Assembly (NCBI GenBank): GCA_964035575.1
Contig: OZ037902.1
Location: forward strand, 496,001 to 560,000
DNA from: Rhynchopus sp. YZ270_cl-10
Taxonomy: Eukaryota > Euglenozoa > Diplonemea > Diplonemida > Diplonemidae
DNA length: 64,000 bases
Reading direction: 5' to 3'
The stretch's first letter is position 1. Every line of letters begins with the position of its first letter. The notes under the pieces were generated by a model that did not search any database, was not told where the DNA came from, and saw only the letters and a program-made list of their open reading frames with translations. Below are positions 19,624-29,176 of the stretch, piece by piece. Position numbers and translations under genes: made by a program.

Positions 19624-20259
19624 CTTATAATCAATAATAAAAAGTGTTCAAAATTCTACAATGGTCAGCCATAAAGGCGAAAAAGGGTAGTGTCGGGTGT
19701 GCCCAAAACCAGTGAAAACAGTCCACCAAGAAGGAGGGGGGGTTTGAGCAAGACAGCTCAGTCGCAACCCCACTCTTGTAATACCCCAGTCCAGTCGGGG
19801 GGGTGGTAAGAAACGACGGTGTGCAGAGAAAGTCGCCAAATGCTATTATGGCGGAGGGCCCTGTATATTGGGAATGAGCAAGTGTGGGTGGACACCTTCT
19901 TCTGATGAACACCCCCCAAAAAGCACACCCGAAACTGGGCGTATTTGTTGCTCAAATGCGCTCAGTCTCCAAATAAACAGCTTTAATGTGTCAATTTGTG
20001 GTGGTCATGGGGACACGTGTTCGTCGCAGTAAGCAACAAGCAGCGTGCACCGCTATCATATTTCTCGTATTTCGCACGAAACGGCGCAAAGAGAGTGTTC
20101 GTTTAGTTTCCATTTAAGAGAAAGGTTGAAGAAAAATTTCATAAACCTTCTGTTCACAAGGTTGTAAGATGAATATATCGGATATCGAAACACTAAGGGC
20201 AAAACAATCAAAAAAAAACAACACAACACAACACACGTCAACGGACAGAACAAAAGGTA

Positions 20260-23232
20260 TCAGACACAGTCAGCGTGCACCTCCTTGACTACAACCATGC
20301 GTGCAGCCTCCCTGCGGCGTGCGCACAACAGTGCAGCCACCACTGCCAGCACAACGGCAACGGCAACAAGGCCGGCGGCAAACAGAGGAAGCGACTCAGC
20401 TGGCAGCACAGTGTTGTTGGTGGGCTCGTCGGCAGACAGCACAGACGCACTGCGGTGTGCCGATGCAAATGGGTTGGCAATGACCTCGGCAGTGCACCCA
20501 GCACCACCCTCCAGTGCAGACGTCGACTCCAAGTGGCAGGCAAAGTAGCGCTGCATGTCCGCAAGCACAGTCGCGTAGCGGAGCTCTCCAGACACATCCT
20601 TCCCCTCAGTGGGGTCAACGCTCAGGTCATACAGACTCGGCACAGTGCCGCTCCCCTCGTCCGTGTACTTGTAGTTCCCCACCACCACAGCACGCGCAGT
20701 CAGCATCTCCATTGCCTTCGGGCGTGTTGTCGCACGCACACCTCCCGCAGCCTCCACACGCCACGACTCACCGTCCAGAGCAAACCCCGCTGCTGCTGCT
20801 GCTGCTGCTGCATTCCCCCAGTCCAAGAACGTAGCCGCCGTGTCGATGTTCGTCACAACAGACGGAATCGTTGTCCCCGCCGCCACCTCTGCAGGGTAGC
20901 GCACTGCCTGCATCGTGCGTGTGCCCAGCTCTGCCACAGTCCCCTTCCCGCCAGATGTTCCGTGGTCAGTGCACAGCACCACAACAGTGTTGTCCAGCAC
21001 GTCCAGATCCTCCAGACCTGTAAGCACAGCGCCAAGAGCGTCGTCCACCCACATGTGCGACGCAAGTGTCTCCTGCATGGTAGACCTACGCGACAACTCC
21101 TCAGCGTCCTCCCACAGCTGTGCACGTGTGCGCATTGTGGTCACAGGTGCCTCGTCAAGCTTCCCCAGTGGGGTGTCACGGATGTCCCTCTCAAGTGCGT
21201 CCTTCGTCTTAGGGTTGTGTGGACCCGTCGGTGTGAAGTGGAGGAAGAACGACTTCTTGGCCTCAACCGCCTTCTGCACTGCTGTCAGCGACGTGCTCAC
21301 CATCCACTCGTAGTTGTGCGACCAGGTGTGTCCCTTCCCGTCAGTGGCACCATCGCTGTCCATGTTCGTTGCATATGCAGACGCCACCGTTGTGAACCCT
21401 GCCGCCTTGATGTCAGCCTCAAGTGTCTCGTACGACGCAAGGTACCCAGCCTCAAGGTTGGATGGGAACAGATGCCACTTTCCTGAGTGGATGGTCTCGT
21501 ACCCCTCCGCCGACAGGGCTGTCTGCAGGTTCTCCTTCAGGTCGGTGTCCGTCAGCTTTGTGGGCGGCACGTCGATGTTCACACGCCCCGTCCAGGCAGC
21601 GTCATCTCTGTTCTGCCTCTGCGACAAGGACCTGGCATACACGCCTCTGCTGCCGTAGCGTCCTGCCAGCAGTGCGAACCTTGAAGGCGCACACTTGGGC
21701 CCCACCGTGTACGCACGCTCGAACACAGCACCCTCGGCACGCACCCTGTCCATGTTCGGCGTTGGGGGTCTCACACGAAGGGTTTCTGTGCCCGCGGGTG
21801 CCTCGTCCCACAGAAACACGAAGTCATCTGGCATGAAGATCACAAAGTTTGGTCTACCCGGCGCAGCAGTGGGTTCAGCAGTCGGCGCCGAAGTGGGCTG
21901 AGCAGTTGGCACGGAAGTTGGTACGGCAGTTGGTGCTGCAGTTGGCATGGCAGTTGGCTGAGCAGTTGGTACAGCAGTTGGCACGGAAGTAGGTACGGCA
22001 GTTGGCTGAGCAGTTGGTACGGCCGTTGGTGCTGCAGTTGGCACGGAAGTTGGCTGAGCAGTTGGTATGGCAGTTGGCACGGCAGTAGGTTGAGCAGTTG
22101 GCACGGCAGTTGGCTGAGCAGTTGGTGCAGCAGTTGGTACGGCAGTTGGGACGGAAGTTGGTGCAGCAGAAACCTCCTCAGGGCCGGTCCATTCGCAAGC
22201 CGACTTTGCTGGGGAATAAGACGAAGGCCCGTTCGTCGTGCACTGCGGGACAAAGTCAGGTCTCCCACCTGCCCCAAAGCACCCAGAGAGGTATGGGAAC
22301 GTGCGGGTGCCGAAGTAGGCGTAGCTGTCATCGCACTCCGCAAGACCAACAGCTCCGTTGCAGACGTCAAGCCCAGCTTCCACAGCCTCCTCCCCGTTGC
22401 TCAGGTACGGTCCGTACATCACGTGCCCGTCCTTGGCAATCCCAATCACCACAAGCTCAGCAGGGTACTCAGACATTGCCTGCTCCACAGGGTCACATGG
22501 GTTTCTGCCCCCCGATCTGCAAGGACCAGGCTCGTCCCCTTGCGACCCTGGTGCGATAACACAGGGGGAGATCAGGTGGTAGTGGTACGACGTTGCATGC
22601 CCAAGGCACTTATCCACAGCCTCCACTGGCGGCAGGTCCCCTGTTGTGGGAGGAACCCAGGCAGGGTAAAAGGGGTCGACGTTGTCTGCGCTCATCTGGT
22701 TGAAGTAGGGGATGCCGTCAAGCGCAATGCCGGTTGTCGTACGCATGCTTCCTCTCCCGAGCAGTTCAAAGTGCGACTCCTCGGGCACGGCAGAATGCAC
22801 CTGGATGTCACAGAGAGCGTCGTTGACCTCGTCCTGCGTGGTGGGCACGACACGCTCCGTCACTGCGACGTTGAAGTCAACTTCGAAGTCGTTGTCCTGC
22901 TCCTCGGGCGCAACCGGCGACGTGTAGCACGACCCGGGCATGCCGTTTGTCTGCACACGCATGCGCGTCACACCACCACTCCGACGGCACGACACACACA
23001 GCTTCCTCTGCCACGAGCACATCCCTCCGGTCACCTCCCCCGGACACGACGGGCCTGCAGGACACGACATCGTCTCACCCACATGCGACGCCAGGTCCAC
23101 AGGGCCGTCTCCAGACACACATGTGTTCCGGAACTTGTTTGCGATCGTTTGGCAGTCACGCACAGTCCTCCCCAACCCAGCAGCCTCGCCGGACAGAAGC
23201 ACCAATGCAACGGCAGCAGCCCACACCCGCAT
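20260..23232 (-). CDS. YHYH domain-sulfatase fusion, type I membrane protein (990 aa)
   Basis: The start at 23232 gives a clean signal peptide (MRVWAAAVALVLLSGEAAG). An upstream in-frame Met at 23292 lies before a CAG acceptor-like site and is less likely. Residues about 145-325 match the YHYH domain (GIALDGIPYFN, HATSYHYHLISPC, GIAKDGHVMYGPY). A threonine/proline linker of about 100 residues, repeating PTAxPTA, spans 357-458. Residues 461-900 are a type I arylsulfatase: metal ligands PDD (468-470), the formylglycine motif CAPSR (C514), HSGKWHL, TGPHNP (His672) and CTDHG (756-757). A transmembrane helix at about 947-970 and a short basic tail follow. Expected role: a cell-surface sulfatase acting on sulfated polysaccharides or other sulfate esters, activated by a formylglycine-generating enzyme. 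The YHYH domain may bind metal; its function in the fusion is unknown. Confidence 0.92.
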   Translation of the reverse strand: MRVWAAAVALVLLSGEAAGLGRTVRDCQTIANKFRNTCVSGDGPVDLASHVGETMSCPAGPSCPGEVTGGMCSWQRKLCVSCRRSGGVTRMRVQTNGMPGSCYTSPVAPEEQDNDFEVDFNVAVTERVVPTTQDEVNDALCDIQVHSAVPEESHFELLGRGSMRTTTGIALDGIPYFNQMSADNVDPFYPAWVPPTTGDLPPVEAVDKCLGHATSYHYHLISPCVIAPGSQGDEPGPCRSGGRNPCDPVEQAMSEYPAELVVIGIAKDGHVMYGPYLSNGEEAVEAGLDVCNGAVGLAECDDSYAYFGTRTFPYLSGCFGAGGRPDFVPQCTTNGPSSYSPAKSACEWTGPEEVSAAPTSVPTAVPTAAPTAQPTAVPTAQPTAVPTAIPTAQPTSVPTAAPTAVPTAQPTAVPTSVPTAVPTAQPTAMPTAAPTAVPTSVPTAQPTSAPTAEPTAAPGRPNFVIFMPDDFVFLWDEAPAGTETLRVRPPTPNMDRVRAEGAVFERAYTVGPKCAPSRFALLAGRYGSRGVYARSLSQRQNRDDAAWTGRVNIDVPPTKLTDTDLKENLQTALSAEGYETIHSGKWHLFPSNLEAGYLASYETLEADIKAAGFTTVASAYATNMDSDGATDGKGHTWSHNYEWMVSTSLTAVQKAVEAKKSFFLHFTPTGPHNPKTKDALERDIRDTPLGKLDEAPVTTMRTRAQLWEDAEELSRRSTMQETLASHMWVDDALGAVLTGLEDLDVLDNTVVVLCTDHGTSGGKGTVAELGTRTMQAVRYPAEVAAGTTIPSVVTNIDTAATFLDWGNAAAAAAAAGFALDGESWRVEAAGGVRATTRPKAMEMLTARAVVVGNYKYTDEGSGTVPSLYDLSVDPTEGKDVSGELRYATVLADMQRYFACHLESTSALEGGAGCTAEVIANPFASAHRSASVLSADEPTNNTVLPAESLPLFAAGLVAVAVVLAVVAALLCARRREAARMVVVKEVHADCV

Positions 23233-23330
23233 TGTCAGGCCTTTGTTACGTAAGTATGAAGAAAGATATATCTGCAGTGAACGAGGGTGCATGGTAACAA
23301 CACGGGTGGGGACATATCATCAAAAAAGAG

Positions 23331-23431
23331 GGGAGATAAAAAGAGTTTGGTGTTCACTTTGTTTTTTGACCGTATGCAGCTCTTATCCCGCTGTAAAAAC
23401 TAGAGAAGGTTGAGTTAAGATGAACCTACTA
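23331..23431. repeat. promoter-proximal repeat P, copy 2
   Basis: Matches 16983-17108 through CTTTGTTTTTTGACCGTATGC, ATCCCGCTGTAAA and TTGAGTTAAGATGAACCTACT. It lies about 100 bp before the sulfatase start codon. Confidence 0.55.
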
Positions 23432-23542
23432 ACTTACAAATGCAATAATCATCCAAACCATCAACCCACCTACTATACGTTGAAGAAATCATGGCACAGT
23501 ACAGCAAAAGGCAACTGCAGTTGGCTGCAACCGACTGTAACC

Positions 23543-23632
23543 TTCGTTGACCGCAGCCATTCAGGCTCTTTGCCATTGAGTGGTGCATGAGGGGCGAGAA
23601 ATCAAAAGCAAAAAAAAGCGTAAAGACAGATC
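23543..23632. repeat. dispersed repeat Q, copy 1
   Basis: Shares CCTTCGTTGACCGCAGCCAT, AGGCTCTTTGCC and AAAGCGTAAAGACAGATC with 55593-55689. The middle is more diverged. Confidence 0.6.
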
Positions 23633-24231
23633 CGGAATTCCACAGGGGCGTTGTCAGCCGGCATCCAGACGGTCTTCACTGTACAGAAAAAAACACTCCA
23701 AAAAATTTCCGCCAACATTATGAGGAAGGGAGGGAGAAGACGATAGCAATACACCATCCTCGATGTGTAAGAGAAAAGAACAGAACAGTTGGTGGGATAA
23801 ACAGGCCTAAACTTCTCATGTCTGGCCACCTTGGGTATAAGGGGGCTAGGATGCGTTTGAAAGAACAAAAACTTTGAAAATATTACAAAAAAATTGTTTG
23901 GAGCCTAAGCCTCGCACAAACCCTGACAACTATACACAACAAAAGGTCAAGCATACAGCCCACAAAAATGGGCAAGATTATGGGAATTACCCAAACGTGA
24001 AACATCAAGTCACAATAAAACTATTTTGAAAAGCGAAACAATACAAAAAACCCACACCCCCTCCCTATACAATATCCCTCCAAAATACAAACAAATTGGT
24101 TCAATTTTCAAGGATGAGCTTATTAGCTTATGAAACCCACCTTCCCCATAGTCTTGGAGTATGCCTAATATTCACGCACGCATAATAATTATGATTCACG
24201 GTTAGAAAAGTGAATATTAGGCGAGAGGAGC

Positions 24232-24263
24232 TTAAGATGATCCTGCCTCGCTGCTTAGTCACC
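24232..24263. repeat. short hairpin repeat SHR-1, shortened loop
   Basis: AAGATGATCC followed by TGCCTCGCTGCTTAGTCACC. The 5' side of the stem is partly lost. Confidence 0.4.
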
Positions 24264-24327
24264 CTTCATCGTACAAGACAGATCCTAAATATACCACTGC
24301 GCAGGAAGCAACAGAATAAAAAAGTTG

Positions 24328-24410
24328 GCTTGAAACACAACCCCCTCATGACAGTGTACCTTGGTATATGACCGGCATGCAACCGGGGTGAGTCCTACAA
24401 TCCATTTCGT
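24328..24410 (+). repeat. SINE-like repeat R4
   Basis: GGCTTGAAACACAA, ACAGTGTACCTTGG, TATATGACCGG and TCCTACAATCCATTTCG are conserved. An internal stretch is missing. Confidence 0.6.
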
Positions 24411-24549
24411 TCGCTCTGAAAAAAAATTGAAAAGTGGAAAAACACCACTGTACAATTGACAGATGGGCTACTTGCTTCTCGAACCCCCCCGGAGAGCACT
24501 TCATTATGCACATTTTTTGGTTTCTGGTTGAAAGAGGATATCTTCCATT

Positions 24550-25554
24550 TCAGACAGCAGCAATGTAGGTCACCTCCACTGCGTTTGCCTCGTATTTGAA
24601 GACGTATTGCTCTAGGTGGGTGTCGAGGCTCCAGTTGCTTGGTTCCAACTTGCGTGGCTTTGCGAGGAAGCCTGCTGCACGCTGCGGGGCAAGCGCTATA
24701 CGCATATCATGAGGGAGTGCTGTGTTGCCAAGGAGCCCTGCTGCGTGCAGCTTTGTAGACAGATGCGCGAACACCCGCTCTGGTGGTGCCAACCCTGGGA
24801 GCTCGTAGTGTTTGTTCAGATGCAGCACCGCACGCTCATTCACCGGCACCACCACTGCCGTAGCGGCCTTCTCCAAATCCTTCAGAATGCACGCCATCAC
24901 TTCATCCGCCGCCGTCGCTGCATCACTCTCCAATGCCCTTTTATACCGCGCCTTTTCCTCTGCCTTTGCCTTTCGTGCCCTCTCCTTTCTTGCCTCCGCT
25001 GCAGCCTGCACTCGATCCTGCAACGCCCACTGCCCCTCCAACCACGACCCTAACCGATGCCTCGCCACCGTATTCGCCTCACACACTGCAATCAAACAGT
25101 CATCCTCCACCGCTCTAACCCTCCTTTCCGCGGCAGCCTTTTCATGCGCAGTACGCTCTGCTAAGGCACGCCCCTCTCTTTTGCGCACCTCCAGAAGAGC
25201 TAAGACAAACTCCCCTGCATTTTGCCCATCTTTATTCACCGGCGCCGTTCTATTCGGAGACAACGACGGATCTACCACGGAACACTGAGTGGTGTTAATA
25301 TCAGCCTCGTTCACCACATCGCTTGACAGAATGTGAGGAATGCTCAATGGGGTGGGAGAAGGGGAGAGCCCTACATCAGGCCCCGACTTCATAGAGTGCG
25401 GTGTGGTATGCGGTGTCGCAACATCACGCGAACTCTGCTGTGGGGTGTCCCTCCTGGTCGCGACAGTACTCTCAGGGGAAATGACTGCAATGATTGGAGA
25501 TGTGGGTAGTGCATCCACCTCCATTGAATAGTCTGTATAGGAGCAGATTGACAC
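24550..25554 (-). CDS. uncharacterised coiled-coil protein (334 aa)
   Basis: An uninterrupted frame with coding-type codon use. Residues 1-110 are Ser/Thr/Pro-rich and look disordered. Residues 114-230 form a long Ala/Arg/Lys/Glu-rich helix likely to be a coiled coil, with runs such as EARKERARKAKAEEKARYK. Residues 235-334 look more globular (HLNKHYELPGLAPPERVFAHL, then a segment rich in aromatic and charged residues). There is no signal peptide or membrane segment, so it is probably cytosolic, nuclear or cytoskeletal. I recognise no family. An alternative start is Met11 at 25524. Confidence 0.75.
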   Translation of the reverse strand: MSICSYTDYSMEVDALPTSPIIAVISPESTVATRRDTPQQSSRDVATPHTTPHSMKSGPDVGLSPSPTPLSIPHILSSDVVNEADINTTQCSVVDPSLSPNRTAPVNKDGQNAGEFVLALLEVRKREGRALAERTAHEKAAAERRVRAVEDDCLIAVCEANTVARHRLGSWLEGQWALQDRVQAAAEARKERARKAKAEEKARYKRALESDAATAADEVMACILKDLEKAATAVVVPVNERAVLHLNKHYELPGLAPPERVFAHLSTKLHAAGLLGNTALPHDMRIALAPQRAAGFLAKPRKLEPSNWSLDTHLEQYVFKYEANAVEVTYIAAV

Positions 25555-25793
25555 AATGAAGTAGAGCTGCGTGTCTCAATGTGTTGGAAAAGAAAGGGAA
25601 GAGAGGTGCTGGTGGGAATATGGTTGGTATGTGAGGGGTTGATGTTCAAGTAGGGGGGGGTTGGGGGGTATCTTTTGAGTTAAAATAAAGAGAAAAGTTG
25701 GTAAAGATGAAAAAGATGAAAAAGCATCGTGCTGCTTAGTCACTGAAATGAAAGAGTCGTTGAAACGTGCTAAAACCAGGGGGGCCGCCACCT

Positions 25794-26330
25794 AGCAAAG
25801 TTCTGTTGATGGTCAACAGAACTTTTTGAAAATGGAAAAAAAAAAAAAAAAAAAAAAAAAGTTCTGTTGAGTGGTTCAGACCCTTTCTACTTGTCAAAAA
25901 ATCTCAGGAGAAGAAGATATGGAGAGGTGAGTGCTCAAACGTCCCAAAAAAGTCAAAATCGGTTGTTGGAAAAAAAAAAAGTTGCGTACCGTGCGCCTGC
26001 GGCGCAAGCAGCTCCCACCAACGCAGTTCCATTTTATGGGAACATTTTTTTAAAATGTTGCGTACCGTGGCTTCGCCAGGAACCTTTGGGTACCATGACC
26101 GCTGCTTACTGATAAGAAGGCTGACACCCACTACGGCTTGTGGACGGCCACCGAAGAGTACAAGGTACAGTCTGGTGAGAGGAAAGAGCAAATGTCGCTG
26201 ATTCGGAGGAACTCTGACCGGGCTTGGGGAACATGCATCTCTCCGCCGGAGGCCACGAGAAGGAGCTTTGCAGGGGTTTTCGCGCGAAGCGCGAAAAATT
26301 TTTTTTGGACCATCAACAGAACTTTTTCAA
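25794..26330. mobile_element. TIR element carrying repeat unit U and a gene-like fragment
   Basis: The left end reads AAAGTTCTGTTGATGG and the right end (26306-26326) is its reverse complement, CCATCAACAGAACTTT. Inside are an A-run near 25835-25860, an inverted copy of unit U (25973-26090) and a 60-codon gene-like plus-strand frame (about 26104-26280). No transposase is present, so this is a non-autonomous element, possibly one that has captured host sequence. Confidence 0.55.
25973..26090. repeat. repeat unit U, inverted copy
   Basis: GTTGCGTACCGTGCGCCTGC at the left and GTTGCGTACCGTGGCTTCGC at the right; both start with the same 13-base core GTTGCGTACCGTG. Confidence 0.6.
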
Positions 26331-26362
26331 AACCCAAAATCCTGGCGGCGGGGCTGGCTAAA

Positions 26363-27053
26363 CAGGGTCCTCAAGGGGGTGCAAAAAAAAATTTTTGCAC
26401 CCAAAAAAAAAAAAAAGAAAAATCGGGGGGGTGCAAAAAATATTTTTGCACCCCCCCAAAAAAAAAAAAAAAGTTTTTTTGGGACGAAAAAAAATTTTTG
26501 AGGGGGGATTTCAGGCTTCAGCAGGGATTCTCTGGCTTTTCGTCAGTACCACAACGGACATAGCCAAGCACCACTCGGTGGCTGTCACACTCACAATGTG
26601 TGAAAGTGGTGCCAGGGATGCTCCCTGCGATTGTCGCCACCTATAGCAGTTCCAGGAAAGCAAGCGAAGTGATTACGTGGAAGTGTATTTCGTTTTATGC
26701 ATGGGTACTGAGTGTAATTTTCCGCTCGCTGCGCTCGCGGAGGTACACCTTAAAATTTTTTTCCGCTCGCTTCGCTCGCGGAAAGACACCCCAATGTGAA
26801 ATAAAAAAACGGGCGCGGGAAAATTTTTTTGAGCCAACCACGATTTCACAAAAACCCAAAAAATAGCGTCAGGCCCTGGTTTCCCCATTTTCCCGTGAAT
26901 TTTCACGCCTCTCCCAACTTTGTCAGGGAGGAGCGCGCGCGACGACCGCTTGTGTGGGGAGAAAGCTCGGAATGGACTTTTCTGAAGGGTTTTGTACAGA
27001 AAATTTTTTGCACCCCTAAAATTCCCACAGGGGGGTGCAGGCTGAGGACCCTG
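26363..27053 (+). mobile_element. non-autonomous hAT-type element, copy 1 (691 bp)
   Basis: Terminal inverted repeats CAGGGTCCTCA and TGAGGACCCTG, flanked by a perfect 8-bp target duplication, TGGCTAAA (26355-26362 and 27054-27061). CAGGG ends and 8-bp duplications are diagnostic of the hAT superfamily. Sub-terminal runs of GGGGGTGCAAAAA and small GC hairpins (CGCTCGCTGCGCTCGCGG) lie inside. It has no transposase frame. An inverted second copy lies at 40220-40919. Confidence 0.9.
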
Positions 27054-27437
27054 TGGCTAAAACGCAAAAAAAAAAAAAAAAAAATGTTGAGTTTGTGTAC
27101 TGGCAAAAATGTGTTCTGGAGTGGGGTGAAACCCACTCTTTTTTTGTGCAAGGGTGCGGAACGGCACGGTGTGTGTGACGGAGGTTGTTTTTCTCGATCA
27201 CAGTTTTTTTTTTGCTGGGGGGAGGGAAATAAAAGTGGTTGTTGGCAGTGCTAACTCCTCTGCAGATGAAAGCAACTACCGGGAACTCTAAGAATATCTC
27301 AGGTATTGAAAAAAAAGAGGGGGCATTGCTCTCAACGGGAGTGCAAAAAGGGGAGCGAAAGGGGTGATACAGAGGTGTATGCACCCCTGCGTTGGGGTGT
27401 CGTGGTGAGCAGATACCAAATCAAAAATAAAACAAAA

Positions 27438-27483
27438 AGTTTGACTTGAAATACAACCCGCTCGTGACAGTGTAGCATAACAC
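27438..27483 (+). repeat. SINE-like repeat R4, 5' fragment
   Basis: Carries GACTTGAAATACAACCC, GCTCGTGACAGTGTA and then breaks off. Confidence 0.5.
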
Positions 27484-28057
27484 ATTGTAAAAGCTCTGTT
27501 GTGCTATTACAACAGCAAAAATAAAATTGAAATTGAAAAAAAAAAATTGAAATAACGAATAGCCGCGTGCAGAGCCGACAGAAAAAAAAAAAAAAAAATG
27601 CTGCCATTATTCTTGCCTCACGACGAAGAACCTTTCTGTCTGGTGGTGGCTTCTGCTTGCGGGGTGATCCATGTACGCGTCTGATTAAAGCGTAGGGGCA
27701 ACCAGTGATATGTGCTGTTCCCTTATGCTGCACGGAAGCTGTGGAATCACACAGAACGTGTTGGGGTGTGAGGGGGGTGGGTGAGAGAAGGACTCTGTGT
27801 AAAAGAACTGAACCTCAGTATTCTTGCCAAGTGAGCTCTGCATTCGGATAGGCAAAAAGACGGGACGAGAAGGAAGCGGCCGAAATATGGCTGCCCCTTA
27901 ACGTTCTAAGTGTTGTGGTTCTTCGGACGCTCTCGTGTAAGTAAGAAAAAGAAAGAAAACAGATCGAAAAAATGGTGTACAATGTGTGATTGAATGTTTG
28001 GTGATATTTTGTTGGTGTGCAACAAAATGAAAGGCCACCTAGCAAGTGTAGTGCTCT

Positions 28058-29176
28058 CTACTGAAGGTCAGCGCACTGTGCGCTGCATGAGTTGCCCAGA
28101 GGCGGGCCAGCTGCGCGCCTGCACCACGGCCCTCCGAGGGCCTTGTTGTCGCCGAACACTGCGAAGAAGAGGCCCTGCTTGGTGGTGGTCACGGTCACCG
28201 AGTCGCCTGCCGCAACCTGCTTGTGGTGCACAACCATCGGGTGTTCCACGGGTCCAGCGCCGTTCACGGTGAACCACGGGGAGCAGCTGCCTGCGTCGAA
28301 GCCTGCAAGAGGGAGCACACTGGGGAAGCCGCCGTTCATGCCGCTTGACCTGCAGTCGCCACAGTTGTACGACACAACGTAGAACTCGCATGCGGTCGCG
28401 GAGCCGCAGCACGACAGCTCGATGTCGGTTGTGGCAGGCACCAAGCTGTTCGCAAAGTGGAACGCACCGTCGCGCATCGGGGGCGGCAGCTTCGAGAGGC
28501 TGAAGACAGGTCCCGCCACCACTTCGTTCAGCGCCGCTGCCGACACGGGCACGCCTGCAACCGGGGCACCTCCCACAGACACGACCACACCCGACGCAGG
28601 GCACGTCTCCTGTGCGTCCCACACAGTCTTGATGTCGTCAGCGTTGATGTGTCCCCACCCACCAGTTCCAAAGTCGTACAGCTTCACGTACACCTCCTGC
28701 CCAACGTGGGCCGTGAGGTCGAGCCATTTGTACGACATCGTCTCGTGGCAGTTACCTGTCTTTGCGCCAATGTTCGCGTCGTTCGAGGCAAGGTGCACAG
28801 ACAGCCCGACCTGCGCAAGGTTGCAGCCACCGCCAATCAGGAACTTCAGCACCGGCTTGTCAAGGATGAAGCTGTCGCTCACAGCGAACCCAGTCTTGTC
28901 GTCGCCACGGCCGTCACCGGGGTTCTGCCCAGGGGTGATCCCGTCGTACTTCTCCCACGTCCCAATCCAGTAGTCGCCCTCGTGGTTGCTGGGCTGACCC
29001 CTGTTGCGTGCGGTCGGGTTGTCGCCAAATGTCGGCTGGAAGTCGAACGACACACCGTTTCCAGTCCAGTGCGCCATCCCGTTTTCAAAGTTCCCGTTCA
29101 GGATCCCGCCTGCAGCCGCAGATGGAACCGATGCGCACAGTGCGAGACACAGCAGGGCTTTGTTCGTGCGACCCAT
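28058..29176 (-). CDS. secreted protein with levanase-type carbohydrate-binding beta-sandwich (372 aa)
   Basis: The start at 29176 gives the signal peptide MGRTNKALLCLALCASVPSAAA. Residues 24-190 match the beta-sandwich module attached to GH32 levanases/invertases and free-standing bacterial proteins: NGNFENGMAHWT, TGFAVSDSFILD, LKFLIGGGCNLAQ, TGNCHETM and TGGWGHINADDI. The rest (190-372) is Cys-containing, predicted secreted and unrecognised; no GH32 catalytic triad is present. Likely role: binding or organising an extracellular polysaccharide. The family is common in bacteria, so horizontal origin is possible. A pyrimidine-rich tract ending GTGCAG lies about 50 bp before the start, fitting a splice acceptor in the 5' UTR. 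An upstream Met at 29323 precedes that site and is disfavoured. Confidence 0.82.
   Translation of the reverse strand: MGRTNKALLCLALCASVPSAAAGGILNGNFENGMAHWTGNGVSFDFQPTFGDNPTARNRGQPSNHEGDYWIGTWEKYDGITPGQNPGDGRGDDKTGFAVSDSFILDKPVLKFLIGGGCNLAQVGLSVHLASNDANIGAKTGNCHETMSYKWLDLTAHVGQEVYVKLYDFGTGGWGHINADDIKTVWDAQETCPASGVVVSVGGAPVAGVPVSAAALNEVVAGPVFSLSKLPPPMRDGAFHFANSLVPATTDIELSCCGSATACEFYVVSYNCGDCRSSGMNGGFPSVLPLAGFDAGSCSPWFTVNGAGPVEHPMVVHHKQVAAGDSVTVTTTKQGLFFAVFGDNKALGGPWCRRAAGPPLGNSCSAQCADLQ

Larger units (their letters stand above)
16849..20259. other. intergenic repeat field
   Basis: No gene recognised across 3.4 kb. It contains a promoter-proximal repeat (16983-17108), short hairpins (17269, 19283, 19591), a two-hairpin repeat (19402), and a 606-bp near-perfect palindrome (18317-18922). 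Frames inside the palindrome are symmetrical artefacts. Confidence 0.55.
23633..24549. other. intergenic stretch
   Basis: A/T-rich and without a recognised gene. It holds short hairpins near 23800-23830 and 24232-24263 and a SINE-like R4 copy at 24328-24410. Confidence 0.5.
25555..28057. other. intergenic stretch dominated by mobile elements
   Basis: Holds a TIR element (25794-26330), a hAT-type element (26363-27053), a partial R4 repeat (27438-27483) and G- or A-homopolymers. A plus-strand gene-like frame at about 26104-26280 and a minus-strand one at about 27600-27745 look like gene fragments without recognisable family. Confidence 0.5.

Noticed and set aside
19648-19955. Minus-strand frames of 60-90 codons
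   Set aside because: Three overlapping frames with low-quality composition and no signal peptide or domain.
20275-22582. Long plus-strand and alternate-frame open frames over the sulfatase gene
   Set aside because: They are mirror frames of a GC-rich gene with biased third positions; only the minus-strand frame has domains and a signal peptide.
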